From NCBI GenBank assembly GCA_030427555.1, contig JAUIBC010000006.1:1-36459 (forward strand): a stretch of 36,459 bases of DNA. Direction: 5' to 3'. The notes beneath the pieces were generated by a model. The model was not told where the DNA came from. It saw nothing but the letters and a program-made list of their open reading frames with translations, and ran no database searches. This document shows positions 8,108-15,198 of this stretch, piece by piece. How positions within the stretch are numbered: position 1 is the stretch's first letter; the number at the start of each line of letters is the position of its first letter. Source of the stretch: Gammaproteobacteria bacterium (lineage in GTDB: Bacteria > Pseudomonadota > Gammaproteobacteria > Legionellales > Legionellaceae). The translations under genes and the position numbers were made by a program.

Positions 8108-9346
8108 ATGATTGAAACTTCAGCTTCTGCCTTAGCTATTTTACTAACAGCATTAATCAATCCTCATCCAAACATATCGCTAATATCCGATACATTTAAC
8201 AGCAATGATTCTTGCTACTACGTACCATCAATTAATAGCAATATTTGGCAAAAATTTTATAATAAATCTCGTAGTTTAGCTTTACGCCATATGCTACATA
8301 AAGAAGCTAAAAATTTAAATAAAAATGTTATAAATAAAGTTGTTACATCTTTACATTGCGCGAAAAAGTATCATATAGAACATCGTCCAGTTTTAACAAT
8401 AATAGATTATTCATTACCTTCCAATCAAAAACGTCTATGGGTATTTGATTTGGAAAAAGGTAAATTACTATATCATACCTATGTAGGACATGGGATAACT
8501 TCTGGCGCGTTATTAACTGATCATTTTTCTAATCGTAATAATTCTAAAGCGACTAGTATGGGAGTTTATATAACTGACAAAGCTTACGCTGGGCGTGAAG
8601 GTATGTCGATGCGCTTAACTGGCATAGATAGAAAATTTAATAATAATGCGGAAAATCGTTATATTGTTATGCATGGTGGTTGGTACATGGATGATAACTT
8701 TATTAAAAAATACGGTCGCTCTGGGCGAAGTTGGGGATGTCCGGCACTACCTTTATCTATGACTAAAAAAATAATAGACACTATTAAAGATAAAACTTTT
8801 CTTGTCATGTATTATCCAAGTGAACAATGGTTCCAAGAATCTAAATTCTTAAATTGTGATAAACCAAAAACAACATCTTCTAAAAAAATTGAAGAATCAC
8901 TTGAGCCAATAGATGTTTCTAAAGAACAACGAGACACTGTATTGTTTGCCCCAATTGGGAAAGAAAAAGCAATAATGGTAATGCCAGCACAAGAATATAC
9001 TAATACTTTCAATAAGAATCCACCCCTAACCAGAATGTTGCGCCGCAGAATAGCTGATACCGAATATATTGCCCTTAGCACAGAGGAATTAGAAAAGCTC
9101 GCAGATTCAAAGAAAAAAGAAGATTTCGATAAATTAAAATTTGTAAACCCAGTTGTACGTAATCATCGTGGCTATTATATAACTACAATGGAATTTGCAA
9201 CGTTAGATAAAGTTAATGGAATTAATATGCGTAATTCAAACCAAGACAATACAATCCAAAAACCAAAGTTTGTAATTGAATTCGCATCTGGAAAGCACAT
9301 GGAACTTAGCTCATCTAATAATTTTATTCGCTGGTTAGGATTATAA
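8108..9346 (+). CDS. L,D-transpeptidase-like (YkuD_2) protein with a C-terminal extension
   Basis: Probable envelope enzyme of the murein L,D-transpeptidase fold. The N-terminus is hydrophobic (SALAILLTALI) and may be a weak signal peptide. The catalytic domain spans about 75-235: YVGHGITSG, then H189 in IVMHGGWYM, and the catalytic Cys211 in GRSGRSWGCPALP. The His...SxGC spacing is that of the YkuD_2 subfamily. L,D-transpeptidases cross-link peptidoglycan stem peptides or attach lipoproteins. Residues 240-412 match nothing I recognise: a Lys/Glu-rich linker, then a mixed alpha/beta region (LFAPIGKEKAIMVMPAQEY, ...GYYITTMEF...). An in-frame stop lies just upstream of ATG 8108. No good Shine-Dalgarno is visible. 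A small secreted protein follows after 77 bases. Confidence 0.85.
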   Translation: MIETSASALAILLTALINPHPNISLISDTFNSNDSCYYVPSINSNIWQKFYNKSRSLALRHMLHKEAKNLNKNVINKVVTSLHCAKKYHIEHRPVLTIIDYSLPSNQKRLWVFDLEKGKLLYHTYVGHGITSGALLTDHFSNRNNSKATSMGVYITDKAYAGREGMSMRLTGIDRKFNNNAENRYIVMHGGWYMDDNFIKKYGRSGRSWGCPALPLSMTKKIIDTIKDKTFLVMYYPSEQWFQESKFLNCDKPKTTSSKKIEESLEPIDVSKEQRDTVLFAPIGKEKAIMVMPAQEYTNTFNKNPPLTRMLRRRIADTEYIALSTEELEKLADSKKKEDFDKLKFVNPVVRNHRGYYITTMEFATLDKVNGINMRNSNQDNTIQKPKFVIEFASGKHMELSSSNNFIRWLGL

Positions 9347-9423
9347 CCTAAGTTTCAGGGAAGCTCACCGGATAATAAAGGCGCCGTAATTTGGCAAGAG
9401 TATTATAAATAAGGACTAAAATT

Positions 9424-9660
9424 ATGAAATCAAAATCTTTTATATATAGCCAAAGAGGATTAGTATGCTCTATAACTATTGTAGCCATATTACTATCATC
9501 TATGTTAATAACAAGCGACTGTTACGCAGAATGTATCGAAACAAAAGGTTGGTCATCGCCTGGATGCTACGAAAGCAGCACGAAAAAAGGAAGTGCGAAC
9601 CCACAAAAACCTAGCAAAACTTCTACTACGACACCAGCCAAAACAAACATACACAGATAG
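9424..9660 (+). CDS. Small secreted hypothetical protein
   Basis: A 78-residue protein that I do not recognise. The N-terminus has the form of a Sec signal peptide (about 1-35: basic MKSKSF..., hydrophobic SITIVAILLSSMLI, and a likely cut near DCYA/E). The mature part has two cysteines 12 residues apart (ECIETKGWSSPGCYES), which could form a disulfide. It ends in a low-complexity Lys/Ser/Thr/Pro tail. AAGGA lies 8 bases before ATG. The gene sits 77 bases after the L,D-transpeptidase-like gene in the same direction and may share its transcript. The tail composition suggests an exported, flexible, wall- or surface-associated peptide, but this is inference. Confidence 0.7.
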   Translation: MKSKSFIYSQRGLVCSITIVAILLSSMLITSDCYAECIETKGWSSPGCYESSTKKGSANPQKPSKTSTTTPAKTNIHR

Positions 9661-9729
9661 CCTTAGAAAACGTAAATGGTGTCGTTTATACATTTGTCTG
9701 TTAGTAAAGACTGATTCTTAGAGATAGAT

Positions 9730-9762
9730 TCTCCCCCATAAAATACCAATATGAGGGAGAAA
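9730..9762. terminator. Possible terminator hairpin between convergent genes
   Basis: TTCTCCCCCAT (9730-9740) and ATGAGGGAGAA (9752-9762) form an 11-base stem with one mismatch and an 11-base loop. It lies between the plus-strand small secreted gene and the minus-strand amide hydrolase gene. Neither side has a clear U-tract, so efficiency is uncertain. Confidence 0.4.
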
Positions 9763-9780
9763 AATAAATTAGAGCTATAT

Positions 9781-10860
9781 TCAATGCTTAAGCAAAACTG
9801 CATGCCTAGATAGATCTTCTACTTTTTGTTTAATCGATTCAAACTCCACACTCATTAAATATTTACTATTTAAATCAAAATTAGTAAGACTAATGGATTT
9901 GATATTTTGATCTTGGTAAGTTTTAAAATAATATTTAAGATTATTAGGATCTTTGACAGTTGTAACTTGAGTATAATCTATTTCCTGTTGCCCAGATCTA
10001 ACCGCTCCATAAGGAATGTCAAATTGATTCAACAAGTGAAAAACTACAAACACAGATTCATTTGCATTTTTACTAGGTAAAGATGTTGCTGTATAAACAG
10101 CTGCTCTAACAAATCTTGCAGGAGGGGTAAAATCTCCTGGCAATCCAGTCAAACCATTCCCTTGCCCAAATTGCTTAAAGATATGACCATTAAATTCTTT
10201 TTGTGAAACATTCTGTGGAGATAACCTTATATAATTAACTAAATTTGTTAGATGCCAGTCGAAAGTTGGAGAATTAGTCACTACACCTAGAGGATTATCA
10301 AACACAACTAAACGCCCATCTATAGGCTCAATGACTATGCTTTTACCAGACTTATCATAAACAATATAATGAAAAGGTGGGACCCCATGCCATTCTACTT
10401 GTGGAGTATTAGCAATTAAAACTTCTGACAAACCTGCTTTTACTTCCGCAACAGATTGAAACTGAGTCAAAATCCAATTAACAAATTCAGTAGGAGCAAG
10501 TCCATTTGTAGCATTATTATCCGTAATTTTACTATAAGAAGCATAACCTGAAAAATAAAATGCGCCTGCTGTTAAACCTTTTTCGTTAAAACCATCAATG
10601 ACTACAGGTTGCTTAAAAACATTTCCACCTATTACAGCATATTTACTAATATATGTCTTACCTACTTTATTATCCGGCAAGCTTCCCTGAAACTTATAGC
10701 CTCGAGGTATAACTAGACCATGCATTGGAAGCTTAACAGCAAACTCAACAGTACGCCCGTTAACGTATGTTCCGTCCTGAGCTGAATGCTGGAGTCCTGT
10801 ACAAGAGTTAGCTATATTAACCACACTAAATAAAAAAAATATTAGAAAGGTTTTTTTCAT
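9781..10860 (-). CDS. Secreted linear amide C-N hydrolase (choloylglycine hydrolase family)
   Basis: Ntn-hydrolase of the penicillin V acylase/bile salt hydrolase family, which hydrolyses linear amide bonds. The N-terminus (MKKTFLIFFLFSVVNIANS) is a signal peptide. Removal after Ser19 would expose Cys20 in C-T-G-L, the N-terminal nucleophile, so maturation and export would be the same event. Family features follow: GRTVEF, the VIDGFNEKGLTAGAFYF block, and the central VVTNSPTFDWHLTNL containing the usual Asn-Ser-Pro and Asn. The length is 359 residues. ATG at 10860 is chosen over 10875 because GGAG lies 5 bases before it and it begins the signal peptide. The natural substrate is unknown; acyl-homoserine lactones, bile salts and N-acyl amides are family possibilities. 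Confidence 0.88.
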   Translation of the reverse strand: MKKTFLIFFLFSVVNIANSCTGLQHSAQDGTYVNGRTVEFAVKLPMHGLVIPRGYKFQGSLPDNKVGKTYISKYAVIGGNVFKQPVVIDGFNEKGLTAGAFYFSGYASYSKITDNNATNGLAPTEFVNWILTQFQSVAEVKAGLSEVLIANTPQVEWHGVPPFHYIVYDKSGKSIVIEPIDGRLVVFDNPLGVVTNSPTFDWHLTNLVNYIRLSPQNVSQKEFNGHIFKQFGQGNGLTGLPGDFTPPARFVRAAVYTATSLPSKNANESVFVVFHLLNQFDIPYGAVRSGQQEIDYTQVTTVKDPNNLKYYFKTYQDQNIKSISLTNFDLNSKYLMSVEFESIKQKVEDLSRHAVLLKH

Positions 10861-11012
10861 TTTATCTCCATCCATAGTAAAAAAATGCTATATCCAAGAA
10901 TAGCATATCATTGAATATCAATAACCCTAAACCCCCAGAGCCTAGAACTAATATTAATATTCGTATATTATCGTCTAAAATCCAATTAATTAGATTATAA
11001 ATGGAGAAAGTA

Positions 11013-12212
11013 ATGCATCCAATCCAAAAATATTTACGTAATGAAATAGAACAATTAAAATCTCAAGGCTTATACAAATATGAATATCCTATCAGAACTG
11101 CTCAAAGTACTGACATTGCTGTTGAAAGTGGTAAACATGTTTTGAATTTTTGTGCTAATAATTATCTAGGACTTGCCAACGATCCAGAGCTTATCGCTGA
11201 AGCACAAAACGCGTTAAGTAAATATGGTTTTGGAATGGCATCCGTACGCTTTATTTGTGGCACTCAAACTATACATAAAGAATTAGAAAATAAAATCAGT
11301 AAATTCTTAGGCACAGATGACACCATCCTCTACTCTTCTTGTTTTGATGCTAATGGAGGTTTATTTGAAGCGTTACTTGGTCCAGAAGATGCAATTATTA
11401 GTGACTCATTAAATCATGCCTCAATCATCGATGGTATACGCTTATGCAAAGCTAAACGCTTTCGCTATCAAAATAACGATATGCAGGATTTAAAAAGCAA
11501 GCTTGAAGAGGCTAAAGCTTTAAATAGCCGTTTTATTTTAATAGCAACGGATGGTGTTTTTTCAATGGATGGTATTATTGCCGATCTGAAAACCATTTGT
11601 AGTTTAGCTGATGAATATAATGCTCTTGTTATGGTAGATGATTCTCACGCAGTTGGATTTATGGGCGAAAATGGTCGCGGGACTCCGGAATATTGTGGTG
11701 TTGCTGATCGCATAGATATATATACTGGTACAATGGGCAAGGCTCTTGGTGGGGCGTCTGGTGGTTATACTTCTGGTCGAGCAGAAATTATTGAATGGTT
11801 ACGTAATCGTTCACGCCCTTACTTATTTTCAAACACTTTAGCGCCAGTTATTACCGCAACCGCTATAAAAACTTTAGATTTATTAACAACAACTCGCGGT
11901 ACAACGCTTCGCCAACAATTACAAGAAAATAGCCAATATTTCCGTAAATGTATGGAAGAATTAGGATTTACCTTGGTACCTGGTAATCATCCAATTATTC
12001 CAGTAATGCTAGGAGATGCGATACTTGCATCTAATATGGCAAAACGAATGCTTGAAGAAGGTATTTACGTAATAGGCTTTTCATACCCAGTAGTCCCTAT
12101 GAATCAAGCTCGAATAAGGGTACAAATGTGTGCTACTCATACTAAAGAACAACTTGATAAAGCTATAGAGACTTTTGCCAAAGTTGGTAAAGAAATGGGA
12201 GCCATTAAATGA
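11013..12212 (+). CDS. kbl: Glycine C-acetyltransferase (2-amino-3-ketobutyrate CoA ligase)
   Basis: PLP enzyme that splits 2-amino-3-ketobutyrate with CoA into glycine and acetyl-CoA, the second step of threonine degradation. It is a fold-type I alpha-oxoamine synthase. Its motifs are [10 protein letters not shown], the VDDSHAVGF segment and the PLP lysine K243 in [10 protein letters not shown] (E. coli Lys244). The frame opens at ATG 11001, but ATG 11013 has GGAG 6 bases upstream and gives 399 residues, against 398 in E. coli. It overlaps tdh by 4 bases (ATGA), giving translational coupling with the enzyme that makes its substrate. Confidence 0.96.
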   Translation: MHPIQKYLRNEIEQLKSQGLYKYEYPIRTAQSTDIAVESGKHVLNFCANNYLGLANDPELIAEAQNALSKYGFGMASVRFICGTQTIHKELENKISKFLGTDDTILYSSCFDANGGLFEALLGPEDAIISDSLNHASIIDGIRLCKAKRFRYQNNDMQDLKSKLEEAKALNSRFILIATDGVFSMDGIIADLKTICSLADEYNALVMVDDSHAVGFMGENGRGTPEYCGVADRIDIYTGTMGKALGGASGGYTSGRAEIIEWLRNRSRPYLFSNTLAPVITATAIKTLDLLTTTRGTTLRQQLQENSQYFRKCMEELGFTLVPGNHPIIPVMLGDAILASNMAKRMLEEGIYVIGFSYPVVPMNQARIRVQMCATHTKEQLDKAIETFAKVGKEMGAIK

Positions 12213-13231
12213 AGGCATTAGCTAAAATTAAAGCAGAAAAAGGTCTATGGATGATTGATGATTCTATGCCTGTTATAGGAAGAAATGATGTTTTGGTTAA
12301 AATAACGAAAACTGCTATTTGTGGCACGGATCTACATATTTATAATTGGGATGACTGGGCACAAAAAACCATTAAAATTCCAACACGTACAGGCCATGAG
12401 TTTGTCGGGAAAGTTGTCGATATTGGCGAAAATGTTAAAAGTTTTAAAATCGGCGATAGAGTGTCAGGTGAAGGACATTTAACTTGCGGACAATGCAGAA
12501 ATTGTCGTGCTGGTCGCAGGCATTTATGCCGGAATACTATTGGTTTTGGTGTACAATCACCAGGAGCATTTGCTGAATATTTTGCTCTTCCTGAAGCAAA
12601 TACATTTAAAGTACCTGATGACATTTCAGATGATGTTGCTGCAATTTTTGATCCTCTAGGCAACGCTGTACATGCGGCTCTTGAATTTGATGTAACTGCC
12701 GAAGATGTGTTAGTTACTGGCGCAGGACCAGTTGGTTTAATGGCTGCCAGTATCTGTAAGTTCTCTGGCGCTAGAAATGTAGTTATAACTGATATAAACG
12801 ATTATCGATTAGAGATTGCAAAAAAAATGGGGTTAAATGCTATTAATTCACAAAAACAAAATCTAAAGCAAGTAATGCAAGATTTGGGTATGACTGAAGG
12901 ATTTGATGTTGGACTAGAAATGTCAGGTTCAGAACAAGCTTTTAAAGAAATGCTATCAGCTATGAATTATGGTGGAAACATTGCTTTCATGGGAATTCCG
13001 GCAAATGATTTCGCGATTAACTGGCATGAAATTGTCTTTAAAAGCTTAACCATAAAAGGTCTATATGGCAGAAAAATTTTTGATACTTGGTACAAAATGG
13101 GCTGCATGATTACAACTGGATTAGATGTAACTCCTGTTATTACCCATACCTTTGCTGTGGATGACTTTCAAAAAGGATTTGATGTTATGTTATCCGGTAA
13201 AGCAGGTAAGGTAATATTGAATTGGGAATAG
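12209..13231 (+). CDS. tdh: L-threonine 3-dehydrogenase
   Basis: Zinc- and NAD-dependent medium-chain dehydrogenase that oxidises threonine to 2-amino-3-ketobutyrate, which Kbl then cleaves. The length is 340 residues (E. coli 341). The catalytic zinc site is C38 (AICGTDLH), H63 and E64 (TGHEF). The structural zinc cysteines are C93, C96, C99 and C107, at the same positions as in E. coli. The Rossmann motif is [10 protein letters not shown]. The start codon overlaps the kbl stop. Together the pair turns threonine into glycine plus acetyl-CoA, which fits an amino-acid-using lifestyle. Confidence 0.97.
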   Translation: MKALAKIKAEKGLWMIDDSMPVIGRNDVLVKITKTAICGTDLHIYNWDDWAQKTIKIPTRTGHEFVGKVVDIGENVKSFKIGDRVSGEGHLTCGQCRNCRAGRRHLCRNTIGFGVQSPGAFAEYFALPEANTFKVPDDISDDVAAIFDPLGNAVHAALEFDVTAEDVLVTGAGPVGLMAASICKFSGARNVVITDINDYRLEIAKKMGLNAINSQKQNLKQVMQDLGMTEGFDVGLEMSGSEQAFKEMLSAMNYGGNIAFMGIPANDFAINWHEIVFKSLTIKGLYGRKIFDTWYKMGCMITTGLDVTPVITHTFAVDDFQKGFDVMLSGKAGKVILNWE

Positions 13232-13254
13232 AGTTTCTTTCAAATACGATCTAT

Positions 13255-13280
13255 CGCCCCCACGGCCAAACATAGGGGCG
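13255..13280. terminator. GC-rich inverted repeat after tdh
   Basis: CGCCCC (13255-13260) and GGGGCG (13275-13280) flank a 14-base loop. After a small internal loop, the outer arms ATCT (13249-13252) and AGAT (13284-13287) also pair. It sits between tdh and the convergent gene ending at 13324, where a terminator is expected, but no U-run follows. Confidence 0.4.
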
Positions 13281-13323
13281 TCTAGATTATACGAAATCAA
13301 GCAAAAAACTCGAAGTTAAAATA

Positions 13324-14739
13324 TTAACTTCCCATATTATCAATTAACTCAAAATAATATGGCGCTGTAGTAATCCTATGGATATCTGATTGGTCATCTT
13401 TTATACCCTTAGATGTATATTTATGGCGAACTTCTTTTAAGTAATCTATAACTAATTGCCTTGATTCAGGTTCAAGCAAATTTTTTCCTGTATTCTTATA
13501 ACCAATAGATAAAGGACCAAATAAATAACTATCTAAATCTGAATTATTTTGCTCTCGCAACTCATTAACTATTGATTGAATAAATATATGTTGCAACTCT
13601 TTTGATTTATGCACCAAAGTATATTTCAACATAATAGACGCATAACTATCTACAGTAAGAAGTCTATTATTTATATCATTCAAATTAGCTAGTATTTCAG
13701 CAGAGGAATGAGTATCAATAAAACCTCTTATTACATTATCAGCCATTTTAGGAGTTAATGACTGAGAAGAAATGTGAGTTGCAAAAAATTTTTTTAGCTC
13801 CGGTTTATCATTTTCAATATATGCCTTATTATTCCTGTGGCGTTGATTATAAAGCATCAAACCTTCGATTATTTTATGCTTAATCTCGATATTATCTGTC
13901 TCTTTATATAAATTTAACAATTTTCTAACCAAACCTGGCTCTACATCATCAGCAATAAGCCTATCAATCATTATTCCACGTTTAATATCATTCAAATCAT
14001 TATTAGAAGCAAATTGCATTTGCAAAGCCGATGAAGATGTAACATACAAGTTATCAGATGAATCCATTATCTGTACAAATTCCTCATAAGGCATATTATT
14101 TAATTCTTTTGCAGTAACACTTTCTAATGTTTTTTTAGCGCCTATTGATTCTGTTAGCTCGGAATTAGGCATTATTCTTCGCTCATCATTATAAAAGGGG
14201 AAAAAATTAAACATGACTCTTGGTAGCCAAATTGAGCCAGGCATTGTATTATATCCCTGACTAAAAAAAGCCCACCAAGCATAAGTATCGCAACGCCAAG
14301 TACCACATTCAATAATATGTCCTGTTGTAGGTATCCCGGAGCCAATATGATACCTAGTATCGGAAGTATATTTAGGGCACCACCAACGCTGATGATTTGC
14401 TTCGAGCAACACTCGATAGCCACGCTCACTATTATCTACTATCCCAAATTTACTCCCCCAATATTTTGCTCGAGATTTAAAATTATTAATTGTATTGATT
14501 TGACCAACTGGAGTTTCGTTTAATACTTCAATAACTTTATCAGCAAACCGATTCATACCATTTGCGGAATACATTTGCGTTGTTGCAATACCTACATGTC
14601 CTATCCAACCAAGCCCATAAATAAGTAAATCTCGACCCATTATTTCTGCAGGGAAGATTCCTTTGGCACAAATTGGTGAACAGGTAAATATAGCTAAACT
14701 GGAAGCCAGACTCAAAGACGCAAGGTTTTTATTTTTCAT
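13324..14739 (-). CDS. Secreted protein with a permuted NlpC/P60 (papain-fold)-like N-terminal domain
   Basis: A 471-residue hypothetical protein. It has a signal peptide (about 1-25, MKNKNLASLSLASSLAIF..., cut near ICA/K). The region 34-180 has the pattern of circularly permuted NlpC/P60 proteins: G-R-D-L-L-I...GWIGHVGIA with candidate catalytic His48, then Cys150 in GTWRCDTYAWWAFFSQGY. Such domains act on peptidoglycan peptides or on lipids; the substrate here cannot be told. Residues about 200-471 are helical and probably form a separate domain with no recognised motif. AAGGAA lies 7 bases before ATG 14739. The gene converges on tdh and diverges from a small lipoprotein gene. Family assignment is by motif only. 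Confidence 0.7.
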   Translation of the reverse strand: MKNKNLASLSLASSLAIFTCSPICAKGIFPAEIMGRDLLIYGLGWIGHVGIATTQMYSANGMNRFADKVIEVLNETPVGQINTINNFKSRAKYWGSKFGIVDNSERGYRVLLEANHQRWWCPKYTSDTRYHIGSGIPTTGHIIECGTWRCDTYAWWAFFSQGYNTMPGSIWLPRVMFNFFPFYNDERRIMPNSELTESIGAKKTLESVTAKELNNMPYEEFVQIMDSSDNLYVTSSSALQMQFASNNDLNDIKRGIMIDRLIADDVEPGLVRKLLNLYKETDNIEIKHKIIEGLMLYNQRHRNNKAYIENDKPELKKFFATHISSQSLTPKMADNVIRGFIDTHSSAEILANLNDINNRLLTVDSYASIMLKYTLVHKSKELQHIFIQSIVNELREQNNSDLDSYLFGPLSIGYKNTGKNLLEPESRQLVIDYLKEVRHKYTSKGIKDDQSDIHRITTAPYYFELIDNMGS

Positions 14740-14842
14740 GATTTTCGTTCCTTCTTAATATTTTTGCGAGTTGTTACTTTTAATTTCCATTAGTAACATT
14801 TGTAAACGTAGTGATAATACGTTCAAGCTATTTGCCGGCAGA

Positions 14843-14862
14843 ATTTTTGTGAAAACAAAAAT
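14843..14862. repeat. Short hairpin in the divergent intergenic region
   Basis: ATTTTTGT-GAAA-ACAAAAAT is a perfect 8-base stem with a GAAA loop, lying 104 bases upstream of the minus-strand secreted protein gene. GGCA (14837-14840) and TGCC (14862-14865) flank it. It would fall in the 5' leader if the promoter at 14882-14911 is used. Confidence 0.4.
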
Positions 14863-14881
14863 GCCAATAACAGCTTTCTGC

Positions 14882-14911
14882 ATAATATAGTATTAACCAA
14901 TATTTTGTAAA
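14882..14911 (-). promoter_or_regulatory. Possible promoter for the secreted NlpC/P60-like gene
   Basis: On the minus strand, TTTACA and TATTAT are separated by 18 bases. The start would be about 140 bases upstream of the ATG, leaving a leader that contains the 14843-14862 hairpin. Other near-consensus pairs exist in this AT-rich gap, so confidence is low. Confidence 0.33.
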
Positions 14912-15014
14912 TATTTTCTTATACAGACAGTCTTAAAAATAAGATGATCAAAATAAATGCTTATAGTCTATAATTTATATACATAAGTTAAAAATATTTA
15001 CACGGAGAAATTAC

Positions 15015-15185
15015 ATGAAAAAAGTTACAATTATATTATGCTTGTTAAGTATAATAACTTTAGGAGGTTGTATAACAACCCAAGCACAAATGGATGATAA
15101 GCAATCCCATAAAGCACAACACACACAAAAACAACAAAGCTCTGGCTTTAATACGGGAGTAGGAATTGGTTTTATGGCATACTAA
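15015..15185 (+). CDS. Small lipoprotein (56 residues)
   Basis: A short gene reading MKKVTIILCLLSIITLGGC..., a typical lipoprotein signal with lipobox L-G-G-C. Lipidation would be on Cys19. The mature part is 38 residues, Gln/Lys/His-rich (TTQAQMDDKQSHKAQHTQKQQ), and ends in a glycine-rich hydrophobic tail (GVGIGFMAY). GGAG is 8 bases before ATG. A TATAAT at 14969-14974 could be its -10 box, without a good -35. The length and composition resemble small outer-membrane lipoproteins, but no family is recognised. It ends 13 bases before the convergent 767-residue membrane protein gene. Confidence 0.75.
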   Translation: MKKVTIILCLLSIITLGGCITTQAQMDDKQSHKAQHTQKQQSSGFNTGVGIGFMAY

Positions 15186-15198
15186 ATAAAATCTGAGC

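Noticed and set aside
12340-12663. Minus-strand open frame inside tdh
   Set aside because: Shadow of the tdh coding sequence; tdh has all zinc ligands and the full length.
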